Source: a virus
Direction: 5' to 3' (one strand)
DNA: 39,537 bases
Virus record (IMG/VR): IMGVR_UViG_3300047673_000078
Span: 1-39,537 of that record
Part shown: positions 15,705 through 23,464 of the stretch, piece by piece
How positions within the stretch are numbered: position 1 is the first letter of the stretch
Layout of the letters: each line of letters starts with the position of its first letter
Notes under the pieces: model-generated
Told to the model about the DNA's origin: nothing
Seen by the model: only the letters and a program-made list of their open reading frames with translations
The model's database searches: none
Program-made: the position numbers and the translations under genes

Positions 15705-16565
15705 ATGGAACAGCTAGACGAGACGCAAACGCCGCTTGAAGAGGTAAACCCACCTGCCGCCACCTCGGCTCCTGTGCTGTTTGACGAAGCGGACGACCTT
15801 GAATCCGGCGTTGAAGGCGAGGGCAGCCAGCCGGATAACGAAACTGCAGAAGTAATCCCGCAAGGCGAAGCGCCCGAGCAGAACGAAAGCCGCACTTTCC
15901 GCAAGCTGCGCGAAATCAGCAATGCTGCGCTGAAAGACAAGCGCCGTCTTGAGCGCGAACTGGAAGAGATTCGCGCCAAGCTGCCCAAGCCAGAGCCGAC
16001 CCTTGGCCCGAAGCCGACGCTTGATCAGTTCGACTACGACGAAGCGAAGTACGAAGAAGCGTTCGCCGGTTGGATGGCGCGGAAAGCGGCCGCGGATGAT
16101 GAGGACCGCAAGAAGCTGGATGCGCAGCGTCGCGAACAGGAAGAAGTCGAGAACTTCAAGAAGTCGTACAAGGCGCGCGCCGATTCTTTGGGCGTCGATG
16201 ACTTTCAGGAAGCAGAATCAGAAGTCGGCACCATGCTGAACCAGACGCAAAGCGGCCTCCTGATGCGTGGTGCCGATGATCCGGCCGCGCTCGTCTATGC
16301 ACTGTCCAAGTCGCCCACGAAACTGATCGAACTTTCGCGCATCACCGACCCGGTTAAATTCACCGTCGCCGTTGCCAAACTGGAGATGAACTTGACGTCA
16401 CGCAAACCCAACCGGCCGGCGCCAGAGCCGCGCATTTCCTCCGAACGCAGCGCGACGGGTCATAGCGCATCGTCGTCGCAACTGGAAAAGCTTCGTGACG
16501 AAGCAGCGCGCACCGGCGACTACAGCAAGGTCGTCGCCTACAAGAAGCAAAACGGCCTTAAGTAG
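15705..16565 (+). CDS. Head scaffolding protein
   Basis: 286 aa, very acidic N-terminal third (residues 1-60, poor in order-promoting residues), then long charged helices (LRE...ALKDKRRLERELEEIRAKL, DDEDRKKLDAQRREQEEVENF) and a basic, Ser-rich C-terminus ending AYKKQNGLK. This composition and its place directly before the coat gene fit a scaffold, where the C-terminal basic helices bind coat protein. P22 scaffold is 303 aa. AGGTGAG precedes the ATG. No protease domain is visible, so scaffold is probably released intact as in P22. Confidence 0.82.
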   Translation: MEQLDETQTPLEEVNPPAATSAPVLFDEADDLESGVEGEGSQPDNETAEVIPQGEAPEQNESRTFRKLREISNAALKDKRRLERELEEIRAKLPKPEPTLGPKPTLDQFDYDEAKYEEAFAGWMARKAAADDEDRKKLDAQRREQEEVENFKKSYKARADSLGVDDFQEAESEVGTMLNQTQSGLLMRGADDPAALVYALSKSPTKLIELSRITDPVKFTVAVAKLEMNLTSRKPNRPAPEPRISSERSATGHSASSSQLEKLRDEAARTGDYSKVVAYKKQNGLK

Positions 16566-16780
16566 GCGACTATTGCTTAGCACTACTTGATTAACATAAT
16601 CGATAGTAGTAGCATTATCGCAATTGCTGGTCGGGGCGCATAAGAGCCAATTCCTTACGCGCTCCGGCAGCTAGCTTCACGTATCTCATCACATCGGCGC
16701 TATGGCGTCAGTCCTGGTGGATGCGAAATCTGTGGCCTTTAGGCCATTCATTTTTCGTCTCTTATTTAGGATTGCAAATC
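16566..16780 (+). promoter_or_regulatory. Intergenic leader before the coat gene with candidate promoter
   Basis: 215 bases without a gene. TTGATT (16587-16592), a 17-base spacer and TAGCAT (16610-16615) make a weak promoter candidate, flanked by a CTACT...AGTAG inverted repeat (16584-16588 and 16604-16608). A terminator-like hairpin follows at 16733. No open frame with a ribosome site was seen. A long leader directly upstream of the most highly expressed gene suggests separate control of coat expression. Confidence 0.4.
16733..16755 (+). terminator. Terminator-like hairpin in the coat leader
   Basis: TGGCC-TTTA-GGCCA (16733-16746), followed by TTCATTTTT. The stem is only five base pairs, so it may be a weak terminator, an attenuator or an mRNA-stability hairpin. 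It lies 35 bases ahead of the coat start codon. Confidence 0.4.
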
Positions 16781-18097
16781 ATGGCTACGCCTCCGGCAGC
16801 ACCTTTTATCCCGACGACCAACGCTTTTTCGAAGGAAGAGCGCGTGGCGTTCGAACGCCTTCTGGAAGGCTTTCATGACCAGTTGGTCATGTCGAAGTCG
16901 GTCACCGTGTTCCAGAACGATCAGACGATGATGGCCCGCGCAGGCGACATCATCCGTCGCCCGATGCCGTACATCGCGCGCTCGTTCACCGGCCTTGACC
17001 AGACCGCGAACTTCAACGCCAAGACCCAATTGACGGTTCCGGCCGCGCTCGACACGATCCGTAGCTCGCCGTGGGTGATGGACGCGACCGAACTCCGCGA
17101 CGCGCTGCAGGAAAACCGCCTCGGCATGGCCGCCAAGCAGAAGATCGCTTCTGACATCAACGTCGATGTGGTGAACGCCGTTTCGACGCTCGGCTCGTTG
17201 GTGGTCAAGCGCACCGTCGCGGCAACCGGTTTCGATGATCTGGCCCAGGCTGATGCGCTGATGAACGAATCGGGTATCGACTACGACGGTCGTTATTCGG
17301 TGTTTGGCTCGCGCGATTACAACGCGATGGCCGGCAACCTCGCAAGCCGCGCATATCTTGTCGAAGGCCAGAAAGCCGCGGACGCCTACGAAATGGCGAC
17401 GGTTGGTCGTCAGGTCGCAGGCTTCGAACGCGTTCTTAAGGCCGACTATATCTCTCGTCTGACGGCTGCCGCAGGCGTGACGGTCACGGTCAACGGCGCG
17501 AACCAGTACACGGTCCCGAAGGCTCTTTCCGCTTCGCCGAGCGGCCCGCTGCAATCGAACGTGGACAACCGCATTCAGGCGTTGGCGATCACGGTCACGT
17601 CGGGCACGGTCAAGGTCGGCGATGCGTTCACGATCGCGGGCGTGAACAACGTTCACCCGATCACGAAGATTGATACGGGTTTGCCGAAAACCTTCCGCGT
17701 GGTCGGAATCGTCTCGGGCGCGGGCGGCACCGGCACGATCAACATCACGCCGGCAATCATCAGCGGTACGGGTGGCACCGACGCGGAACTGTCGTACAAG
17801 AACTGCACGGCAGCCCCGGCGTCGGGTGCGGCGATCACGTGGCTGAACACCGTCACGGCTGGCGTGAACTGCTTCTGGAAGAAGGAAGCGGTTGAAATCC
17901 TCCCGGGCCGCCTCGCGGTTCCTGCCGATCAGGGTCTCGCAGTGATGCGCGGCACGACCGACCAAGGCATCGAAATCGTGATGACCAAGCAGGCGCACAT
18001 CGAAACGTACAAGTCCTTGTACCGGATCGACGCCTTCTACGGTGTGAGCGTCACGAACACCGAAATGGCCGGCATCATGCTCTTCAACCAGACGTAA
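16781..18097 (+). CDS. Major capsid protein, P22 gp5-like
   Basis: 438 aa (P22 coat, 430 aa). The start is ATG at 16781 with TTTAGGA 10 bases upstream; an in-frame ATG at 16721 would add 20 residues encoded across the hairpin and is unlikely. The protein has the HK97-fold order of P22 coat: N-arm (FSKEERVAFERLLEGFHDQ), E-loop region (RRPMPYIARSFTGLDQTANF), the spine and A-domain, and an inserted Ig-like/telokin-like I-domain at about residues 230-350 (ITVTSGTVKVGDAFTIAGVNNVHPI split here, FRVVGIVSGAGGTGTINITP). The C-terminus (YRIDAFYGVSVTNTEMAGIML) also parallels P22. Forms the T=7 shell. Confidence 0.9.
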   Translation: MATPPAAPFIPTTNAFSKEERVAFERLLEGFHDQLVMSKSVTVFQNDQTMMARAGDIIRRPMPYIARSFTGLDQTANFNAKTQLTVPAALDTIRSSPWVMDATELRDALQENRLGMAAKQKIASDINVDVVNAVSTLGSLVVKRTVAATGFDDLAQADALMNESGIDYDGRYSVFGSRDYNAMAGNLASRAYLVEGQKAADAYEMATVGRQVAGFERVLKADYISRLTAAAGVTVTVNGANQYTVPKALSASPSGPLQSNVDNRIQALAITVTSGTVKVGDAFTIAGVNNVHPITKIDTGLPKTFRVVGIVSGAGGTGTINITPAIISGTGGTDAELSYKNCTAAPASGAAITWLNTVTAGVNCFWKKEAVEILPGRLAVPADQGLAVMRGTTDQGIEIVMTKQAHIETYKSLYRIDAFYGVSVTNTEMAGIMLFNQT

Positions 18098-18110
18098 GCA
18101 AGCCGATCCT

Positions 18111-18140
18111 GGGCGTCCTGCGGGGCGCCCTGCTTACTTT
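18111..18140 (+). terminator. Hairpin after the coat gene
   Basis: GGGCGTCC-TGCG-GGGCGCCC (18111-18130), an 8-bp stem with one G-T pair, followed by TGCTTACTTT. The T tract is interrupted, so it may be a partial terminator or an mRNA 3' end that protects the coat message. It fills most of the gap before the next gene. Confidence 0.5.
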
Positions 18141-18151
18141 GGGGGAACGCT

Positions 18152-19360
18152 ATGGCGACCATCAGCGAGGCGCGTGCGCTTCCATATTTCACGGATACCT
18201 TTGGGCAGCCACTGGAGTCCGGGTTTATCTATATCGGGCAGGCGGGGCTTGATCCCGTTGCCTATCCCGCGACCGTTACTTCTGACGCGTCGGGAACGAC
18301 TGTCGTCACGCAACCCATCCGCACCACACACGGCCATGCTGCCGCGGCTGGCGCGCTGATCCATCTTTTCTGTCCGATCCCGTATTCCATCACCGTTCTC
18401 GATGCAGCGGGCCGCACGTGCTATGCGTCACTGAACGAGACCGATCCGATTGCCATTGCTGTCGGCACGTCTAGCGTTCAAAGCGCGGCATCGTTGAACG
18501 AACTGCGCGCACGATCGAAGGGCGCTACGAATCAGGTATGGGTGAACAACTATGGCATGTACACGTATGTGCCGACAGATACCACGAGCCCCGAATCTGT
18601 CCCAACGATCATCGTTGCGAGCGACGGCGGCCGTTATTACCTGAACACGCTTTACACGACGACTGCGCCGACAGACGACAACTCAAACCTGGTCGCTACG
18701 ACTGGTTGGTCGCAAACGAACATGCCGGCGCGCGTGAACACGATCTGCCGGTATGGCTCGCTAGGGGCTGCGAAGACGCTTGCTCGAGTCGATTGCGGAT
18801 ACCAATACAACCTGAGCGGCACAGCGTTCGTTGTGACGTTGCCAACTCCTGTGACCGCTGGTGCAGGCTGCTGCGTGGCATTTGTCAACACGACCGGTAA
18901 TGCCTACAGCATCGTGACGCCGACCGGCTCCATCTTCAGCCGGCTTGGCAATCTCGGGACGACCATCGTCAGCTCGAAAATCTATCAGTTCCTGATGCTT
19001 CGCACTGACGGCGTGAGCTGGTTTGTTAGCGACAGCCTCGGGTATGAGCCAGTGCAGCAGGGCACCGGCATGAATCAGAGTTCCTCTGACGTGAAGATCG
19101 GATGGGACAACATCAACAGCCTGCTGTGCTCGATCAATGCGAACGCTATCAACATGGCGATCCTGACGAGCGTCAGCGCATATAACGCCAATGCCATCGG
19201 GTGCATCGCCGTGACGAACGGTGTGGCAAATCCGCCTAATGGCCCGGTGGGGTCTGTCTGGACGGTATGCCCTGGATACACATCGGGCGGCGTCAATGCA
19301 AGCCAGGCGCAGTCCGGATCTGGCGGCTTCAATATTTCTATCTGGGTGAGAACGACATGA
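18152..19360 (+). CDS. Tailspike/tail fibre protein with P22-type head-binding domain
   Basis: 402 aa. Residues about 10-95 match the P22 tailspike head-binding domain: a PYFTDTFGQPLESGFIYIGQ strand set, then DPVAYPATVTSDASG, VVTQPIRT and ITVLDAAGRTCYAS. The rest is beta-rich and ends with a small Cys-containing C-terminal domain (PNGPVGSVWTVCPGYTSGG). It lacks the DFGAVGDG beta-helix start found in the second spike gene, so it may be an adaptor or a non-enzymatic receptor-binding protein. GGGGG 6-10 bases upstream serves as ribosome site. Its stop overlaps the 46-aa gene. Confidence 0.8.
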   Translation: MATISEARALPYFTDTFGQPLESGFIYIGQAGLDPVAYPATVTSDASGTTVVTQPIRTTHGHAAAAGALIHLFCPIPYSITVLDAAGRTCYASLNETDPIAIAVGTSSVQSAASLNELRARSKGATNQVWVNNYGMYTYVPTDTTSPESVPTIIVASDGGRYYLNTLYTTTAPTDDNSNLVATTGWSQTNMPARVNTICRYGSLGAAKTLARVDCGYQYNLSGTAFVVTLPTPVTAGAGCCVAFVNTTGNAYSIVTPTGSIFSRLGNLGTTIVSSKIYQFLMLRTDGVSWFVSDSLGYEPVQQGTGMNQSSSDVKIGWDNINSLLCSINANAINMAILTSVSAYNANAIGCIAVTNGVANPPNGPVGSVWTVCPGYTSGGVNASQAQSGSGGFNISIWVRTT

Positions 19361-19497
19361 CCGCCGGTTACTTCGTTACGACTGAAAGCGGCAGCTCGTC
19401 AGAATTCTTTAGCAGTGCTGACGAGGCTATTGCCTGGGCTACCAATCAGAATCTCGCGGCCGGTACGTGGTCGCTTCACTACAAGGTTCCGGCATGA
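19357..19497 (+). CDS. Small protein between tailspike genes, 46 aa
   Basis: Begins in an ATGA overlap with the upstream spike gene and ends in an ATGA overlap with the next one. The translation has a strand-helix pattern (GYFVTTESGSSSEFFSSADE, AIAWATNQNLAAGTW, SLHYKVPA). The precise overlaps at both ends argue for a real gene. No family recognised; a small tail assembly or chaperone role is only a positional guess. Confidence 0.6.
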   Translation: MTAGYFVTTESGSSSEFFSSADEAIAWATNQNLAAGTWSLHYKVPA

Positions 19498-21965
19498 GCA
19501 CGATCAACGATCTGGCAGTCACAAGCACTGCGGCAGGTTCAGACAAGCTTCCTATCTGGAAGGAAGCCGATGGAGTGACGCGGGGAATCTCCGTTGACAG
19601 CCTGGCTCAGAGCGCCCCGTTCTCGTCGATCTACCCGTCGCTCGACTCGCCGCAGTTCACCGGGCAGCCGCGTGTTCCGACCGCTCCCGAAGGCGATAGC
19701 TCAACGATTATTGCCAACACGCAATTCGTTGACCGTGCCGTTAGCGATGCGGTCAAGGCTGGCTCCTATGTCGTCGGCGGTGGCACTGCGAATGCCATTA
19801 CCGGAGCGTTTCCGCAGCCTCCTGGAGCATACACGGCCGGTCTTCGTGCGGTCGTCAAGGTCGCTGCGACGAATACCGGTGCAACGACGATTAACCTCAA
19901 CGGTCTGGGCGCTGTCGCAGTGGTGCGCGCGCCGAATCTACCGCTGACAGCCAATACGCTGATTGCTGGCGGCGTCTATACGATGGTGTATGACGGAACG
20001 AATTTCCAGGTGCAGACAAGCGATGCACTCGGGCCGTTCTACGCAGTAGATACCGGCGCGGCCAATTCTCTTGTGGCGACGATTTCCCCGACGCCGGCCG
20101 CCTATGTGACCGGTATGCGGGTGAGCGTAAAAGCCATTGCCAGCAACACCGGAGCGACGACCGTCAACCTTAATGGCCTTGGCATTGTGCCGGTCGTGGA
20201 TGCGGCCGGGAACGCCCTGAAAAGCGGGATGATCGCGGCTAATGGTGTCTACGAACTTGAGTTCGACGGCACGTATTTCCGCCTGTCCAATGCGACGCAG
20301 GTTAAAAAGAACATCCGTGACTTCGGAGCGGTTGGCGATGGTGTGACCGACAACACGGCTGCATTCAATGCAGCGCTCACCGCGGCAATCGCGGAGAGTT
20401 CGGGACATATCCATATCGTCATCCCTGCGGGCACGTTCTACTTCGTCAACCCGCTCACCTACAGCTTCCCGGCAAGCCCTGTCATCGCGTCGATCACGAT
20501 CAGTGGTGCAGGACAGGATGTGACGCAATTGCTGTTTGCCGCCTCGGTGAACGGCATGAACATCACGTTGCAGAACCAGTTCAACACCTTCCACATTCGC
20601 GAAATGACGCTTTCGACGAATGGGCAAGGTCCGACGAACTGCTACGGGATCAACATCGTCCAGTCCGCGTCGAGCATTCCGAACCCGGCCAACACTCCGC
20701 AATCGGACATCACGAACGTTACCCTGCGTGGCTCTGACGGCTATCAGGTCGGCAACTACTGGGCTCGCGGCGTAAGCGTCCTGTCCGCATCGAATGTCGC
20801 GTTCACCGGCGTCTATGTTGCCGGGTACGGCTTCAATACAGACGGCGTTTATCTGGTTGGAGGCTCGGCTGCCCTGGTGCCGGCGCCGTTCAACTTCACG
20901 AATTGCACGTTCAATTTCTGCCGCGCCGGTATCAACTATGGGGCGTGGGTGCAGGGCGTCTCCGTCAACCAGAGCAACTTCACCGGCAACCAGTACGGCA
21001 TTTACGCCGCGGCCGGCGAATCCGGTCTCGATCAGCTCAGCGTCAATGGCTGCCAGTTCAATTGCACGATCGCGGGCATCGGGCTTTTCTCCCCGATGGG
21101 GGCTCTGACCGTCACGAACAACTTCTTCCTCGTGCAGAACAACTCGTGGGGGATTTCGCTTGATCAGACCTATGACGGAGCAATTCTAGGTAATGCTTTC
21201 AACCCTGCTGTCGGATCGCCAACAGGAACTGTCGCGGTCAAGATCGGTACATGGCTGGGGGCTTCGCTCGTCGTCAGTACGAACTCGATTCTCAATCTGA
21301 ATACGGGCCTCATCCTGACCGCAGGAGCGAAGAACGTATCTATCGGCCTGAACACTTTTGCGGGTACTGCTCTGCCTATCAATGATTCTGGTACGGGGAC
21401 CATTTACGGCGCCACGGTAACGGATATCACGGGCGGAACTCGGGCAGGATCGTTCACGACACTGGTCTCGTCCGGTGCGGCCAACGTCAACAGCCTGACG
21501 GCCGGCGCGACTTCGATCACCGGTCCGCTGACGGTATCGCAAACAAACGGCATCGTCGGCACGACGACCAACAACAACGCGAACGCGGGTGCGGTTGGCG
21601 AGTATGTGACCGCGAGTGCAACGTCTGTCGCAATCACGACCGCGGTCTCGACCAACATCACGAGTATCAGCCTCACTGCAGGCGACTGGGACGTTTCCGG
21701 CGTCATGCAGGTCTCCCCGGCAGGCGGAACGATCGTTGGTGGCGAGCAGGTTGGCATCAGCACAACCTCGGCAACTCTCGGCGCTCTCGGCACTGTTGCA
21801 TTCATTGGCGCCACAAAGGCAACCGGGCAGGCGGACATCATCCCGACTCCGGTTGTGCGCCTGAGTCTGGCAGGAACGACGACGGTGTATCTCGTCGGCA
21901 ATGTGAGCTACACGACCAGCACGTTGACAGTAAGCGGCCTGATCCGCGCGCGGCGTGTTCGGTAA
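19494..21965 (+). CDS. Tailspike with pectate-lyase-type beta-helix (candidate depolymerase)
   Basis: 823 aa from ATG at 19494, which overlaps the upstream stop. Residues 1-40 form the small TIND-type attachment module also seen at 2122. Residues about 92-174 and 183-264 are two related copies of an 80-residue domain (GATTINLNGLG in one, GATTVNLNGLG in the other). DFGAVGDG at 276-283 opens a right-handed beta-helix (Pectate_lyase_3 type), the scaffold of most phage polysaccharide depolymerases. A C-terminal trimer/receptor domain ends IRARRVR, a common tail-fibre ending. It probably cleaves or binds host surface glycan; active-site residues cannot be read by eye. Confidence 0.86.
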   Translation: MSTINDLAVTSTAAGSDKLPIWKEADGVTRGISVDSLAQSAPFSSIYPSLDSPQFTGQPRVPTAPEGDSSTIIANTQFVDRAVSDAVKAGSYVVGGGTANAITGAFPQPPGAYTAGLRAVVKVAATNTGATTINLNGLGAVAVVRAPNLPLTANTLIAGGVYTMVYDGTNFQVQTSDALGPFYAVDTGAANSLVATISPTPAAYVTGMRVSVKAIASNTGATTVNLNGLGIVPVVDAAGNALKSGMIAANGVYELEFDGTYFRLSNATQVKKNIRDFGAVGDGVTDNTAAFNAALTAAIAESSGHIHIVIPAGTFYFVNPLTYSFPASPVIASITISGAGQDVTQLLFAASVNGMNITLQNQFNTFHIREMTLSTNGQGPTNCYGINIVQSASSIPNPANTPQSDITNVTLRGSDGYQVGNYWARGVSVLSASNVAFTGVYVAGYGFNTDGVYLVGGSAALVPAPFNFTNCTFNFCRAGINYGAWVQGVSVNQSNFTGNQYGIYAAAGESGLDQLSVNGCQFNCTIAGIGLFSPMGALTVTNNFFLVQNNSWGISLDQTYDGAILGNAFNPAVGSPTGTVAVKIGTWLGASLVVSTNSILNLNTGLILTAGAKNVSIGLNTFAGTALPINDSGTGTIYGATVTDITGGTRAGSFTTLVSSGAANVNSLTAGATSITGPLTVSQTNGIVGTTTNNNANAGAVGEYVTASATSVAITTAVSTNITSISLTAGDWDVSGVMQVSPAGGTIVGGEQVGISTTSATLGALGTVAFIGATKATGQADIIPTPVVRLSLAGTTTVYLVGNVSYTTSTLTVSGLIRARRVR

Positions 21966-21990
21966 AGCAGTTTGATAACGGGGAGAAATC

Positions 21991-22227
21991 ATGCTGAATT
22001 TCCTTCTGCGATACACGATGAACTGGCTGTTGCTGCTTGATCGTGCGCTCAATGTGGCGGCCGGTGGCGCAAGCGATGAAACGCTCAGCAGCCGCGCGGG
22101 GAAGGGTATGCGGGAAGGCAAGCGTTGGGCTTGCGTGCTCTGCAAATTTCTGAACCTGTTCCAGAAGGATCACTGCCTGAAGTCGATCGACGCAGACGAT
22201 GGCAAAAATGCCACGATCCCGGATTGA
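21991..22227 (+). CDS. Conserved small phage protein of the lysis region, 78 aa
   Basis: Preceded by GGGGAG. Contains an N-terminal hydrophobic segment (FLLRYTMNWLLLLDRAL) and a conserved-looking block GKRWACVLCKFLNLFQKDHC with three Cys. I believe small proteins with this RWACVLC/QKDHC block occur next to lysis genes in other phages, but their role is unknown. Membrane association through the N-terminus is likely. It ends 4 bases before the holin-like gene. Confidence 0.65.
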   Translation: MLNFLLRYTMNWLLLLDRALNVAAGGASDETLSSRAGKGMREGKRWACVLCKFLNLFQKDHCLKSIDADDGKNATIPD

Positions 22228-22231
22228 CGCC

Positions 22232-22411
22232 ATGGACCACTACAAAGAAGCCGCCATTGCAGCGGCCAAAGCTTCACCAGCATGGCTCGGGGTCTACATC
22301 ACGCATGCCGCCGACAATCTCACGATCTCCGGCGTTGCAGCTTTCACCGCGACGGTCTACAGCATCGTGCAGACCTATATCTCGATTCAGAGATACCGGA
22401 GGGGAAAGTGA
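22232..22411 (+). CDS. Small holin-like membrane protein, 59 aa
   Basis: MDHYKEAAIAAAKASPAWLG followed by two predicted membrane segments (about residues 16-31, PAWLGVYITHAADNL, and 34-54, SGVAAFTATVYSIVQTYISI) and a basic tail QRYRRGK. Two spans with a charged C-terminus directly before an endolysin is the class II holin pattern. ATG at 22232 lacks a strong ribosome site; an in-frame ATG at 22199 lies inside the upstream gene. The stop overlaps the endolysin start as GTGA, so the two should be translated together. Confidence 0.65.
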   Translation: MDHYKEAAIAAAKASPAWLGVYITHAADNLTISGVAAFTATVYSIVQTYISIQRYRRGK

Positions 22412-22854
22412 ACCCCGACAACGAGCTGCTTCTCATCGGTGAACTGCGCCGTGACGAAGGTGTGCGATACGTGCCCTACAGCGATACGAAGGGCATTCCG
22501 ACAGTCGGGGTAGGGCATAACATTCAAGCCTCACCTTTGCCGGCAGGTTGGTCATACCCGCTCACGGATGACCAGGTGAATAAGTTGCTCGATGCCGATT
22601 TGCAGAATGTCTATCACGACCTCGACCGCGATCTTCCGTGGTGGACTGACCTGAACGATGTTCGTCAGCGCGTGCTCTGCAATATGTGCTTCAACCTCGG
22701 CATGAGTAAGCTGAGCGGATTCAAGAACACTTTAGCTGCCATGCGGCAGGGTCGGTATGACGCAGCAGCAGACGGGATGCTCAATTCGGCATGGGCATCG
22801 CAGGTTAAAGGCCGTGCGATCCGGCTCGCCGACATGATGCGCAACGGAGTGTGA
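22408..22854 (+). CDS. Endolysin, GH24 lysozyme
   Basis: 148 aa starting with GTG at 22408 behind AGGGGAAA. The T4-lysozyme catalytic triad is present with exact spacing: E17 in RRDEGVRY, D26 in YSDTKG and T32 in PTVGVGHN (T4: E11, D20, T26). The C-terminal helical lobe (VRQRVLCNMCFNLGMSKLSGF, then TLAAMRQGRYDAAADGM) is typical of GH24. There is no signal peptide or SAR segment at the N-terminus, so it should need a true holin to reach peptidoglycan. It cuts the MurNAc-GlcNAc bond at lysis. Confidence 0.92.
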   Translation: MNPDNELLLIGELRRDEGVRYVPYSDTKGIPTVGVGHNIQASPLPAGWSYPLTDDQVNKLLDADLQNVYHDLDRDLPWWTDLNDVRQRVLCNMCFNLGMSKLSGFKNTLAAMRQGRYDAAADGMLNSAWASQVKGRAIRLADMMRNGV

Positions 22855-22855
22855 T

Positions 22856-23290
22856 ATGGGGCTGCTAGACATCACCGGAATCGGCTCGGTGCTTGATTTC
22901 GGATCGAAGATCATCGATCGCGTATGGCCTGATCCCACTCAGGCGGCCGCGGCCAAGCTCGAGCTTTTCAAGGCGCAGCAGGCCGGCGAGTTCAAGGAAA
23001 TGGATCAGGCTTTCGAAATCGCCAAGGCCCAAATCGGCGTGAACCAGACGGAGGCGTCGAATCAGTCAACCTTCGTTGCAGGCTGGCGCCCCTTCATCGG
23101 TTGGGTATGTGGTTTCGCTCTCGCCTATCAGTATCTGGTCCGCCCGGTTGCCACATGGGCCGCGCTTTCATTCGGGCACAACCTGCCGTCAATGCCGGGT
23201 CTCGATGACAACCTGTGGCAATTGATGATGGGTATGCTCGGAATGGGCGGCCTACGCACCTATGAGAAGGTCAAGGGAACGGCGAAGTGA
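22856..23290 (+). CDS. Holin of the 3TM family (GTA_holin_3TM type)
   Basis: 144 aa. The N-terminal half has an amphipathic region (SKIIDRVWPDPTQAAAAKLE) and charged helix (QQAGEFKEMDQAFEIAKAQ). The conserved block FVAGWRPFIGWVCGFALAYQYLVRP is the hallmark of this family and contains the first membrane span. A second span follows (WAALSFG) and the C-terminus has LMMGMLGMGGLRTYEKVKG. Placed directly after the endolysin with GGAG upstream. With the small two-span protein at 22232 the phage appears to have two holin-type genes. Confidence 0.8.
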   Translation: MGLLDITGIGSVLDFGSKIIDRVWPDPTQAAAAKLELFKAQQAGEFKEMDQAFEIAKAQIGVNQTEASNQSTFVAGWRPFIGWVCGFALAYQYLVRPVATWAALSFGHNLPSMPGLDDNLWQLMMGMLGMGGLRTYEKVKGTAK

Positions 23291-23292
23291 AA

Positions 23293-23397
23293 TCAGAGAC
23301 CGCCTGCGCCCCTGGCAATCATGAAAAGCAATGCGGAATACATCGCAGCAAGGATTGCAAGTCCGAAAGTTCGAGTGGGTAAGCGTAGGTTGGTCAT
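23293..23397 (-). CDS. Tiny membrane protein, antisense, 34 aa
   Basis: On the minus strand an ATG frame gives MTNLRLPTRTFGLAILAAMY, then SALLFMIARGAGGL and TGA. It has one clear membrane span flanked by basic and glycine residues. It lies in the 174-base gap between the 3TM holin and the glycosyltransferase, which otherwise holds no gene. The ribosome site is weak (AGG about 10 bases upstream). No promoter was seen. It may be real because the hydrophobic pattern is so clean, but coding evidence is limited. Confidence 0.42.
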   Translation of the reverse strand: MTNLRLPTRTFGLAILAAMYSALLFMIARGAGGL

Positions 23398-23464
23398 GGT
23401 CTGCCTGTTTTAATGTGTAGCGCGTGCGGTATCATCCCGCTTCCTCAGCCGGATTTCAACCGCA
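23398..23464 (+). promoter_or_regulatory. Gap before glycosyltransferase gene with weak promoter candidate
   Basis: TATCAT at 23430-23435 could serve as a -10 box with a poor -35 (TGTTTT, 18 bases upstream). A separate promoter would let the glycosyltransferase be expressed in the lysogen, as expected of a conversion gene, but the boxes are weak. No terminator was recognised after the lysis genes. Confidence 0.25.

Noticed and set aside
16721-16780. 20-codon N-terminal extension of the coat protein
   Set aside because: It would be encoded across the hairpin, lacks a ribosome site, and the ATG at 16781 has TTTAGGA and gives a P22-like length.
16766-17998. 410-codon open frame antisense to the coat gene
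   Set aside because: Arg/His/Asp-rich shadow of a GC-rich gene, no ribosome site or domain, fully overlapped by the P22-like coat gene.
21186-22145. 319-codon frame antisense to the tailspike C-terminus
   Set aside because: Shadow composition (R, D and A rich), no start signal, overlaps the spike.
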